Source: Lepturacanthus savala
Taxonomy: Eukaryota > Chordata > Actinopteri > Scombriformes > Trichiuridae
Length of the DNA stretch: 64,000 nt
Assembly: GCA_030544235.1 (NCBI GenBank)
Contig: CM060463.1
Span: 12,251,690-12,315,689, forward strand
Direction: 5' to 3'
Positions 10,971 to 26,247 of the stretch are shown piece by piece. The notes beneath the pieces are model-generated. The model made no database searches. It worked only from the letters and a program-made list of their open reading frames with translations, and was not told the origin of the DNA. A program made the translations under genes and the position numbers. Each line of letters begins with the position of its first letter. Positions within the stretch are counted from its first letter, which is position 1.

Positions 10971-11331
10971 TACTGTTCAAAAGTGTGGGGTTACTTACAC
11001 ATTTCCTATTTTTTTTAAAGAAAAGCACTGTTTTTTTTCAATGAAGATAACTTAAACTCATCAGAAATACACTCTATAGTACATTGCTAATGTGGTAAAT
11101 GGCTATTCTAGCTACAAAGTATGGTTTTTGGTATGATATCTCCATAGAGGCCCGTTTCCAGCGACTATCACTCCAGTGTTCTAATGGTACAAAGTGTTTG
11201 CTCATTGCCTCTGAAGGCTAATGTAATAAAATTCTTGATTAATTTTTCAACTCACAGTGCTAAATGAAGGTGTAACTTTTCATGGAAAACACTAAATTGT
11301 CTGGGTGACCCCAATCTTTTAAACGGTAGTA
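10968..11331. mobile_element. Tc1/mariner-like MITE, complete copy
   Basis: The left end reads TACTACTGTTCAAAAGTGTG and the right end, reverse-complemented, TACTACCGTTTAAAAGATTG, giving imperfect TIRs that continue as GGGTTAC / GGGTCAC. Internal blocks include AAAGAAAAGCACTG, TAATGTGGTAAATGGCTATTC, GTTTCCAGCGACTATCACTC and GTTTGCTCATTGCCTCTGAAG. This is a widespread fish family by memory. The terminal TA suggests Tc1/mariner-type integration, but the (TA) flank hides the duplication. Compared with the copy at 15412 it lacks 8 bp (GTGTATAG) between CTCCATAG and AGGCCCG. Confidence 0.8.
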
Positions 11332-11339
11332 TATATATA

Positions 11340-11819
11340 TTTTTCTAATTGATCTAAGAATATATATGTATATGTATGTATTTATTCCAGCCTTATTGGT
11401 CAGAGCAAGGCTTCCAGTCTTTATACTACGATAAATTAGATATCCGACTAATTTCAAACTTTCTTTTAACTCTTGACAAACAAGTGAATAAGTATATTCC
11501 CAAAAATGTTGAAGATTATAAAGTTTTGGAAACATTTCTAACTTACAAAGTCAATGTCACCTCGAAACCAAGTGCCATGGTGCTTCCTGTGCGTCCCTGC
11601 TGGGGGTGTCCCCACATTAAAAATACAGTACAAATGATTTTTTAATCCTGCACCATGAGTGTTGCTGCACATCTGGGCCATGGAATACCACCGAACTACG
11701 CCCACTATTCTTCATTTATCATGGATCTATGGGCTGTGGGATAACTGTGAGTTTAGAGCCTCGACACGCTCTCATCCATTACATTCCCTATTCAGTAATT
11801 CTTAGATCAATTAGAAAAA
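11340..11819. mobile_element. Putative TIR or foldback element with 22-bp perfect inverted ends
   Basis: The segment 11340-11361 (TTTTTCTAATTGATC then TAAGAAT) is the exact reverse complement of 11798-11819 (ATTCTTA then GATCAATTAGAAAAA). The 436 bp between them have no recognisable coding sequence. A perfect 22-bp inverted pair at this distance is unlikely by chance and suggests a small TIR element inserted beside the MITE. The family was not recognised. Confidence 0.5.
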
Positions 11820-14165
11820 AAAAAGTGCGGAGGGAGAGCAGGGAGGGACTTTTTCAGAAATGAAATGCAACCAGTAGCTCATCTGGTGATGCTCACCGAG
11901 GGGCATCTGCTAGCCGGGTAAAATCCCCATACTATGAGAAGTCACGATCAATAATGCATCGGCGTGGATGTGAGGGATGCCGCTCAAAGGCATTTGCTTA
12001 TCTCAGATGCCAGTTATCGCTTTCATCCCAGGGACATGCTGTGCTCGTGTGTGCGGGGGAGTGTGTGTGTGTGTGGGGAGGTCAGGAGAATGCAGTATTT
12101 ACACACTCCCCATCATGTGTTATTTATTTCACACCTTGATGTTTTCATCTATCCCGTGCCTCTGAGGAAATCAGGACTCATAAAACAAGAATCAACACAG
12201 GACTTTTAAGTCACTCGTGTAACTGTCTGTTGTCCTAGATACTGAATCAAATTACACTGAGCGTTTGTTCAAGCAAGCGCTCAACTTTGTTCGGAGAAGT
12301 TAAATAAGGGAATAAAAGCGCCGTTCTGACAGCGATTCATTAGTGGCAGCCGCACCATGTAGACTTTCTATTGTAGAACACAACAACAGGTAATTGGGGT
12401 CATTCCGCATCCATCATTTGACATTACTCTCATTAATTTGAAATGTCCTGGGTCTACAGTAGCAGAGGTGCCTTCAACAAAGCAGTATGTCCAAAAAATT
12501 TCTGTTCTGTATTTGTTTGATATTAAACATTTGCGAAAGGTGGAAAACGGTAAGTAGGGGTGTTTTTAATAAATGCTAAACCACTGATAATTCAAGTAAG
12601 TCCACATTAATTTGTGAAATTAGCTTATCTTTTATCAAATATTGAAGTCTGACAGACAACCTTATTGTAACACTAGTATTCTGAGGGATAGCGTCTTGTT
12701 TTTTTATTCACTTGCTCCATGATGCTACTTGGTTTTAGCGTCACAAAACTAAATAACTTCCAGACTCTGTTGCTCGTCTGATAAAAAGTATTAACATACC
12801 ATTGGAAAGAGACAAATGAAATCTGTCCGAATTTTATTACAAATGTTAAAAAACATTCCAGAACCAGTGTTTAAAGTAAATAGTGTTTATTCCAAACATT
12901 TGCAGTGTAGTTGAATGCACCTCTGATTATTTTTAAAGGCCCAATGATATAGAAGTTAGAGCTGAAACAAATTATTTGAGTTTTGAACCGTTACATTAGG
13001 GATTTAAATCAAATCCTCACATTTGATTGGACTGCAAAAAAGTGGGCGAACCTTAGTGTTTAGCAAAGCTGTTATTTTAACAAAACTCTGATTGGATGAA
13101 CATATGTAAATGCATCCTTGAGTGCAGGATGACCCATTAAATATTTGAAACTGTTTCACACAAAAAGAAAAAAATATATATTTTGATAGTATTTATGTAA
13201 ATTAGTTAAAAATAAACCATTAAACATCTTTAGAACAGAGTCCAGCATGGCGAGAAAATGAGCAGTCATGAAACCAGGTTGTGACTAAATCCACGTCCTG
13301 CCATTTTATCACCCCACTCTTTTGAATAATTTAAATAAGTTTTCAGTTCAGTTTATACTATAAACACATTTGTCAAAGTGATGGAAAACACCTGGAACTC
13401 ACCACAAAGTACATACAGTGAATGTTCCCTGAGAAACAATGAGCATCATGCAGCATATTCAGCAAATTCTCATATATTTCCTCTTGATTAAGAAAAAAAG
13501 GAGAGCAGTCAACTCCAGATGCAGAAAACATCCGTAGCATCTGCTCTTACCCAGGTCTGCTGAATGATGGGTAACACTTAATTATAGGTAGGAGGGGTGT
13601 GGCCAATTGTTTGTTATTAACATAAGTAACGCCCCCACCCTAAACACTATATAGAGGCAGGTTGTGTTGTGTGCAAACACTCCCCGATGCCCAATAATCG
13701 ATTTACAGATGACAATAAAACAGGCTGTATGAAGATCTTCAGCAGTAGTGAAATTGAGCTGCTGTTAAATAAACAAAGAAGAGCGCCAGGAGGTTTTACA
13801 GGAAAAAAAAATGGACACAGTAACTGAACCTAAAATAAGATGCATTCACAGATTGAAAATCTCCTTTATAGGCCCTGTATATCTCATCCAGCCTTCCTTT
13901 ATAATCGAAAGTCCATATTCCAAACATGTTTTGACCAAGAGCAGACTATTCAAGTGAAGAACACTAGAGCAGAAAAGTTGTGCTACCTGAAATTCATTTG
14001 TAATTACGTTCCTTTTTTAATCCAAGTCATGCATTCAGAAGTAAACACAATAAATGATATGTTAGCTCACAAACACAGGGGTGTAGTGGAGGGTAAGCTA
14101 ATATAAACACTGTTTATCCACCCTTTAAAATCTGAAATTGTGTTTATGCACAATTATGCTTTATT
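11820..14165. other. 2.3 kb non-coding with weak regulatory hints
   Basis: No transposon or exon was recognised. About 12230-12470 has balanced composition, CpG-containing words (AAAGCGCCGTTCTGACAGCG) and homeodomain-type sites (GGTAATTGGGG, TCATTAATTTGA), which resembles a conserved non-coding element but cannot be shown from one sequence. At 13631-13656 a GC-box-like GCCCCCACCC is followed by CTATATAGAG, a possible core promoter or old LTR promoter with no gene behind it. Confidence 0.3.
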
Positions 14166-14280
14166 GTGCGTGTGCATGAGTGAATCCAAGGCTTTGTAAA
14201 GTGCTCTGTAAAGTGCTTTTGTAAAGTGCTTTGCACTGCTCTCAGGCACTACATAAGTGCAGTCCATTAACCATTTACTT
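14166..14280 (+). mobile_element. 3' tail of tRNA-derived SINE family
   Basis: GTGTGCATGAGTGAATCC is followed by three near-tandem copies of GTAAAGTGCT (14196-14230) and by ACATAAGTGCAGTCC then ATTAACCATTTA. The same tail logic (TGTGTGAATGGATGAG then AAGAGCTTTAAGTGG) follows the tRNA-like head at 25342-25590, so this is a 5'-truncated copy. The short tandem copies of GTAAAGTGCT look like local slippage. Confidence 0.6.
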
Positions 14281-15129
14281 GGCAGGAGTGTCTACCAATC
14301 ATTGTAATCTAAATGAAACTTAAGGACAATGTTAAAGGCAATAGCCGGTAACAGACAACATGTATAGATCTCTCTTTATTTCTCCTTTGAAAAGAAGAAT
14401 TGGTGTATGCTGGGTTGTTAATTGAGAGATTGATTATCTAAATATTGAACAACTATGTGCTGTCAACTACCACTAATGGCCATATGGACACCGCAGTGTT
14501 TGACTGAACTGACACTTGGCTTCCTTAATAGATTCATGGTTTGATGCTTACAAGCAGGAAAAAGCTGAGTGTGTCAGGCTGTTAATAAGTAACAGTCAAA
14601 ATTCGAAGATATAGATTGAACTGATATGGTTTTTGATGGGGAATCACTACCTTATGACTCATATCATCCCTAAACTGTGTCAAATATGATTTTTCTTTCT
14701 TCTTTTATTTTGAGTTTCCACAGTCCAGGTTATTAAGTGATGAATGGTAGCATTTCTGTTCTCGCAGTCAATAACATTATTGTCAGTCATTTGTTACTCA
14801 TGTGTTCAACTCACACACACATAAAGAACATGCGAATATGGACATATTTACACAGAAAACACTGAAATCTTGTTGAATTTTTCTTGTCTTTTGTGCTTTT
14901 GTGACTTTTACTTCACTTGCCACATTGTGATTTTAACACACATTAAATTTTCATATGGTACAGCTATATACAGTATCCACCTTCCCCCTTTTTCAGTCTA
15001 ATTTGTGAAAATAGTCGGCCCAAGCTGTAAGTAGTATAGTTCCCACATGTCACGTGTCATTCAAAAGCCCTGGATATTGACCATCAGATTTGGATGGTCT
15101 GGTTATGGGAAATTTCTACGGGTCACCCT
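14281..15129. other. Non-coding stretch, nothing recognised
   Basis: AT-rich sequence with no repeat or exon recognised. Confidence 0.4.
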
Positions 15130-15346
15130 TAGGGCTGGGTATCTTTTGAATTTGAGCAATTCCAATTCTGATTCCGATTCCTTGTTTCAATTCTGGTGCC
15201 TCACGATTCTCGATTCCGATTCTTTTAAGAGGCAGAGTCACAAAAGTTTACATATTTTAAATGAGCTGCTAACCAGTGGTCTTTCCAAATAGTTTGAACT
15301 TCTCTGAATTTTAATTCTATGAACTTTTTACTTTTTAGGAACTTTA

Positions 15347-15349
<3 letters not shown>

Positions 15350-15413
<64 letters not shown>
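15350..15413. repeat. (AT)32 microsatellite
   Basis: Pure AT dinucleotide array directly against the left end of the second MITE copy. Confidence 0.98.
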
Positions 15414-15414
<1 letters not shown>

Positions 15415-15636
15415 TACTGTTCAAAAGTGTGGGGTTACTTACACATTTCCTATTTTTTTTAAAGAAAAGCACTGTTTTTTTTTTTCAATGAAGATAACTT
15501 AAACTCATTAGAAATACACTCTATAGTACATTGCTAATGTGGTAAATGGCTATTCTAGCTAAAAGTATGGTTTTTGGTACGATATCTCCATAGGTGTATA
15601 GAGGCCCGTTTCCAGCGACTATCACTCCAGTGTTCT
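15412..15636. mobile_element. Tc1/mariner-like MITE, truncated copy
   Basis: Matches the left part of 10968-11331 almost base for base (TACTACTGTTCAAAAGTGTG through CTCCAGTGTTCT) and then stops at ATATATATTG. The right half with its TIR is missing. Relative to the first copy it has a longer T run near 15480, lacks a few bases near CTAGCTAAAAG, and keeps the 8-bp GTGTATAG unit, which shows that the other copy carries the deletion. Confidence 0.85.
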
Positions 15637-16201
15637 ATATATATTGTAACCATGATATAAATATCAAATCAATGTACATACATATACAATACAATACATT
15701 TACTTTTATATCTCAGTGTTTCCTCTAGGTTTTCTTTCAGCAGCAGGGAGGCGCTCCAATTAACAAATGACGCTTGACTGCGGATTTTACTTTAACAGTG
15801 AATTCATTTAAAAATGCAGTCAGTAGCATAATGCTACCTAGATATTAACATTACCTTAATGCTATCAATTAGCGACACTAAGTTGGCACCAGTCCAAATT
15901 AACTTAAAATACTGGTATGTTACATAATATTAGTTGGTATCAGTATCTTGTGAATGTCTGTTTAACTTGCAAAATCTATGATGAGTTATCTCAAGATCAT
16001 AACTTAAGACTAGCTTTTTTCCGGCCAGTAAATCTGGGGGGCTGAGCCAAGCTTTCTGTCTTTTTAGGAAACTGTAGCCACACTTAAGACCGTTGGTAGA
16101 CTCTATATTGAAACTAGAAAACGAAATGTAAAATTTTTAACGATTCCTGGACAATCATAAACCTAGTCCCAGCTCCAATCAATGCTCGATACCCAACCCT
16201 A

Positions 16202-21300
<5,099 letters not shown>

Positions 21301-21497
21301 TGGTAGGTGGGCACTGTTTTGAAAATTGGTCAAACAACATTAGTGTGGATGAAAATGACGATGCAGTTGCAGATGAAACAATAGACAATCTGGGCTATAG
21401 ATCCTATGGTGATGTAGTACTGTGATAACAGGAGCTTACAATGTAGGAAAGAGAAAAGAAAAATACAGAACAGAAAAATAATAAAATGTGATAGAGT

Positions 21498-21572
21498 AAC
21501 ATGATATGACATGATACAATATGTTACACAACAATACAATATGATACAACCGTGATACGGTATGATACAATC
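21498..21572. repeat. Degenerate short tandem repeat, unit about 10 bp (ATGATACAAT-like)
   Basis: ATGATA(C/T)-type words recur: CATGATATGA, CATGATACAATATG, CAATACAATATGATACAA, GTGATACGGTATGATACAA. The unit is blurred by substitutions. It is probably an old minisatellite. Confidence 0.55.
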
Positions 21573-23298
21573 GTATTACTGGTCCATAGGACCCGCATAC
21601 ACAAGCAAAGTCTGCAATCTGATTTCCTTTGATTAAATGTATGCTGCCCGCAGTGAAAGGCAGAGCATGCAGCCGTTTCTGTGTGTATGGGTGTGTGTGT
21701 GGGCCAGTTTCAGCTGTTGGTCTTTCAAAGGGTGTCACCCTCCTACTTTCCTTTCCATCAGCTGGCACATTTCTACAGTAAACATACTGCTAGGACAGAC
21801 ACTCTCCTTACCTCAAACTGTGCCAGATCCACACATGCTGTGCCTCCCTCTGCTCAGCCAAAGAGAGACACCTTAGGTGTCCCAGGTGTGCATCAACTAA
21901 AACCTGGATTAAGGCCACCCGTGGAGATAGCCAGATACCACTGAACATCAGCACTGACAAGAACAGCAATGGAGCAGTACACTATCGATAATGTTTGAAG
22001 ATTACAATAAAAATGAAAAAGAAAATGCTTTTGGAACAAGAATCCATAGCGGTATTATATGAGAATAAGAGATAGACATTCCCAAGCAAAAAAGCAAATA
22101 ACAGAGGACTGAAAATAAAATGTAAATAGTGAAACAAATCAAACTGTCCATAAAGGACAGTACCTTCTTTTATGGTAGTGTCCTTTATGGATGCAGTTAT
22201 TCCTTTGTAAAGTCATGGCCTTTGTACACTCAAGGGATGCTCCTCCATACTCTGGTATGACTTTAGAAGGTACGTGCTACTTCCAAAAAAGCAACGTGTA
22301 TGTGTTATGACAGAATGCCTTCCTCAGCTCTGTGTTGCTCGAGGCGGAAGTAACACAAATACACTTTGTGGAAGTAACAGAAACACTTCCCAAAATAGGC
22401 CCCATAAAGAAGTGTGACAGTACTGTATAACATCCCAGTAGGTTCCATCACAACAGGAAAAAGGTGAATATCTATAGCAGTTAAATAGAGAAATAGAAGA
22501 AATATAGAACATTGGCAATAAACATCTCAATATGTCATATTCTATCACAGGAGACATAGTGGCAAATAGAATATTTACTATATATTTAACACTAAAAATA
22601 TCTGATCAGTGAGAATTTCGAGGAAATAGGCGTTGCTGTGCCAAGCTTCTGAGCCTGTGAGCACATTTAGGACTAGATTCATTTTAAAACATTTGACAGG
22701 TGTAGCATATGCTCTGTGAATCATCTTGAAGTCTATGAGCTGATGTGGAGAATAATATTAGAGGTACGCCGGACGGTAAATTGGACAATACTGTTTGCCG
22801 GTCTGGTTCCAGACTGATGCTGTGGAGTTCTCTGTCCCTTCCTATTGCCTGTGTTTTAATAGAATGATCAAGCAGAGAGTTAAAGGGCAGCTTCACATCA
22901 GATAGTCCACTTCTAGTTTGCTTCCTTACTTCGCACCAGATGCCAGAATAATACATAGTTTCATTTCTCAGCTGGTTCGGTGCCCTTTCACATACCTATA
23001 CTTTTTTTTGGCCTGTGGTCTGAATCAGTTGATGAATTGGTGAAGTGAGCCAAAAATGTAGCCACAAAAGACTAGTGAGGATGCTCATTTCACTCATTGG
23101 TCAGATAAGTCTGCAGCAGTAAGAATAATAAACAATAAAAAAAATTAAAAAAGAGTAATATTAATTTTGTGATGAAGGGAAAGTGTGCTGGTCGACTTTG
23201 GCATTGGTCAATGCGTATTACATGGAGTTTGTTTTTAAGCAAGGCAAGTGTAAAAATGCCCATAATTATACACCAGTAACCCCTGAGAATCCCGCCCA
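21573..23298. other. 1.7 kb non-coding with one strong hairpin
   Basis: No exon or transposon was recognised apart from the hairpin at 22142-22197. No domain was found in the short frames here. Confidence 0.4.
22142..22197. repeat. Short high-identity hairpin
   Basis: TCCATAAAGGACAGTACC at 22147-22164 pairs with GGTAGTGTCCTTTATGGA at 22174-22191, an 18-bp stem with a single mismatch and a 9-base loop (TTCTTTTAT). AACTG before and CAGTT after extend the stem beyond a 2-base bulge. It may be a tiny foldback element, a microRNA-like stem or a chance palindrome. No flanking duplication was recognised. Confidence 0.7.
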
Positions 23299-24133
23299 CA
23301 CTGCAAAAAAGCTAACTTGTATTTCTTGGCCTAAAACACAAATTTATGTTGGTAAAACCTAGAAAAATGTAATAATTGACATTTAAGGCAATAGTGTAAG
23401 TTAGCACAACAAAGCAAGCCAGTTGTATGCTCCAAAATATTACAGGGAATTGTTAATACTTAAATTCTTAAGTTTTGGTTCAATACAAGGGACAACTACT
23501 AACTCTTTTTTTGTTGTTGTGAAATGTGGGAAAGCTAACTTTCTGAGTTGGCATTTTTCACTTTAAGTCTCATTGTGGCTGTGCTGCTGCTTGGAGCTGG
23601 AGTCCACACAGGAAACTTTTAAACAACCTTTAATTTAACTCGTTTTAACGTTAAAAGACCTACACATTTTCAACATTTAAACAGTGTTACAGCCCTTAGC
23701 AGTTAGCGGCTAACTGATGCTAGCGGGGCTGCTGCAGTTAGCCACTAACTAGCTTGTTTGGGCAAACACCATTAAAATAGGATGGCATGTTGTTTCACGA
23801 CTGGTTGGTATTGTGGTAAAAGGAAAGGTCTACATTTTTGAAAAACTGTCCATTGTCATGATTCCCATAGGCATAGCAATAGCAATGTCTGAGAGAGTTG
23901 GCACAACTGCAAAACAGTTAAAAGTTATTACAATTTAAAATTATAAGTAAGTTCAACTTAGGGGAAAGTTAGCAGAACTTGCTGTTGTTGAGTGGATAGA
24001 AAAATCAGAATTCAGAGTTGAGCAAACTCAGAAGCAAAACTTAAAATATTTAGTTGAACTGCCCAACTTTAAATTTTATCGATGTTTTTTTCCTGCCATT
24101 TTGAGTTAACGCAATTCTCCTTTTTTTTCAGTG
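23299..24133. mobile_element. Non-autonomous TIR element with CACTG...CAGTG ends
   Basis: The left end is CACTGCAAAAAAGC and the right end, reverse-complemented, is CACTGAAAAAAAAGG. The interior is AT-rich and full of AAGTTA/TTAACT words, including AAAACTTAAAATATTTAG, plus a GTTAGCGGCTAACTG-type segment with several TTAGC motifs at 23700-23760. CACTG-type ends suggest the CACTA/CMC group, but flanking duplication could not be shown (CCA and CAA next to the ends), so the superfamily is open. No transposase is visible. Confidence 0.6.
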
Positions 24134-25341
24134 CAAGACTAGTCCACTTCTCTATAACGGTCTCTGGCAAATTTCCAAGCAGATCTTAGCGTCAAGTAAA
24201 GAACATAAGAGGTTCCTGGTAAATCATTTTCCTTCTTTATTTCTTTGACTGCATTGTAACCATGTTTTCTTTTCTCCTGTTTCTCCTGCAGGGATGAATA
24301 GTTTACTTCCCGTTTGCCCCCCGGCATTTCTTGAGACATCGTGCTGCAACATGTTATTAAAGCTGGTCACTACAACAGTTTAGACATGGCAGAGGATACG
24401 TTGTTCAATGCAGTTGCCGATAGTTGCATATTAAGTTAGCAGTATGTATACATGCCTGTGAGAGGTCATGCAGTGTTTAAAAAAAAAGGCTTAGGGTCAA
24501 TAATGTGGCACTCTAAAGAACTGAAAGTATGAGAAACTAAAAGGTCCAGGTGGTAATATCGACCAAAAACTTTTGAGAGTATGAATGGAGGACTGCAGTG
24601 GAATATTGCGTGTTGCAATTCCTTGTGTCTGTTTCATGAACATGAACATGAAAAAGCCTGAAATTGGTCTTTCTCCCTAGCTCCCTCATTGCAAAACAAT
24701 GGAGTCCATAATATTGATTGTGGAGCTGTTTTTTAGTACTCAGTGAAGCTTGGAAGGATTTAAAAACGTAGCTGTCTGCTTTTGAAATCATCCTTGAAGA
24801 AAAACCCTGCTTTGATATCTCGGAACAAACATTCTTTCATAGCTGTTTGCTTGCACACCACAGCAAGGTTTTGAACAACCGAGTAAACTAGTACACTGAT
24901 TACAACATGAATGTGGACATAATTTATTTATGTTGATTAATATAGCCAACAAATGTTGCTTCATGCTTCATGATACTAAACTGCTGCAGCAAGGTGAATA
25001 ATGTATCTTTAGCCCTCTATGTGAAACGTGTGGATAGTAAAGGCCTAAAAAAAGCACAGTTTGGAGTAAAACACTTGAATTGTTTCTGTTCCCGTATCCT
25101 ATACAAAGTTGCACTGTTAGACTTGGTCCATCTTTGTGCATCAAATGTGTTGCATGCATCTGATTTTCAGTGTTCCTTGCTTTTATTTCTTAGCATACTG
25201 GTTGGGGCTAAAATTACCACAGTTGCCAACTTCAGTCATAATTGCATTTCAGTGTATTGTCTGCTTTAGAAACCTTGTGCACAATCAAAACCAAGTTGTT
25301 GTTGATGCCAGAAAGTCAAAAAATCAACTGAAGCAGTTATA
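24134..25341. other. 1.2 kb non-coding, nothing recognised
   Basis: AT-rich sequence. Short frames here lack recognisable motifs. Confidence 0.4.
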
Positions 25342-25590
25342 CTGTGGCTCAGGAGGTAAAGTGATCATCCACAAAATGGAAGATTGTCAGTTTTCCATTC
25401 TGGATGTGCACTTGGCCAACGTATTTACTCTGAATCCCTGCTAATGTGTGAATGGATAGATCACATCCTAATGAACAGTTGGCACCTTGTATATTAGCCA
25501 CCGCCATCAGTGTGTGAATGGATGAGTGCACACTAGTGTTAAGAGCTTTAAGTGGTCGGATCACCACCATCATTAACATCCTCTAGTCGT
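25342..25590 (+). mobile_element. tRNA-derived SINE, nearly complete
   Basis: The head TGTGGCTCAGGAGGTAAAG matches a polymerase III A-box in tRNA context. A degenerate B-box region (CAGTTTTCCATTCTGG) lies about 45 bp downstream. The body then has GCACTTGGCCAACG, ATGTGTGAATGG, CAGTGTGTGAATGG and the AAGAGCTTTAAGTGGTCGG tail block. Two minus-strand copies (51495-51632, 52548-52676) preserve better A/B boxes, and a tail-only copy is at 14166. The internal promoter here looks inactive. Assigned by structure and memory of teleost SINEs. Confidence 0.7.
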
Positions 25591-26247
25591 TATTTGCACC
25601 ATTATGTCATATGACAATCATTGTGATTACATGGCAGGTGATGTAAATTCTAACTACTTATATGATTGTGTATAGGAGATAGTTATCGAGCAAGCAGTTA
25701 TCCGAAGATCATTTTTAGACAGATTTCAAGGAGGCCATGTCACGCTGGAGGTCAGTATCAGTGGATTCGTGGTGCTGCACCTCAGCAGTTCTTCAACATT
25801 ATTACCTTTCTTAGAGTTTTACGATTCTTCCTCAGACGTTTCACACCATTTCACACATCAGTTGCGTGACTATAATAACTGCAACACGACTACCGTGACT
25901 CTCATGTGGCACCACAGTGTGAATCATGCACAGAGGTTAAATGCCAGGGAACTCCCTGACAGTCAATAGAAGTGATGAAGTATCAATTGTAAGTGCAGCG
26001 ATTTCTCTTCATAATATAGCCACCAGGCGGACTGGAAAAAAAAAAAAAACCTTTAGTTGATGCTAAATGTTTGGTGCATAATTATAGAAAAAAATGAGCT
26101 TTTTTACAGAGAAATCCCACAATAACGACAGAAAGCCAACTGCTCATTACTCTGCCTTTGCCACAGTCTGTGCTTTTTACATTGAACCAAACAACACCAG
26201 ATTAAAAAATACCAACATTGCAGAATCAGAGATGCGACTGACGTGAC
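25591..26247. other. Non-coding stretch, nothing recognised
   Basis: No exon or repeat recognised apart from a 14-base A run near 26037-26050. Confidence 0.4.

Larger units (their letters stand above)
15130..16201. mobile_element. hAT-type TIR element containing a nested MITE
   Basis: The left end is TAGGGCTGGGTATCTTTTG and the right end, reverse-complemented, is TAGGGTTGGGTATCGAGC, giving a 15-bp TIR with two mismatches. The subterminal left part is rich in GATTCC/AATTCTG words (CGATTCTCGATTCCGATTC), and the right side mirrors this with AACGATTCCTGG. Both are typical of this fish hAT MITE class. A (TA) run and the left 225 bp of the MITE described at 10968 lie inside at 15350-15636. Flanking 8-mers (GTCACCCT and CTCGCACT) match at five of eight positions, so a decayed target duplication is possible. 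No transposase was seen. Confidence 0.7.

Noticed and set aside
25136..25444. 102-residue plus-strand frame
   Set aside because: Its 3' part lies in a SINE, and the rest has no motif. The repeat annotation explains the sequence better.
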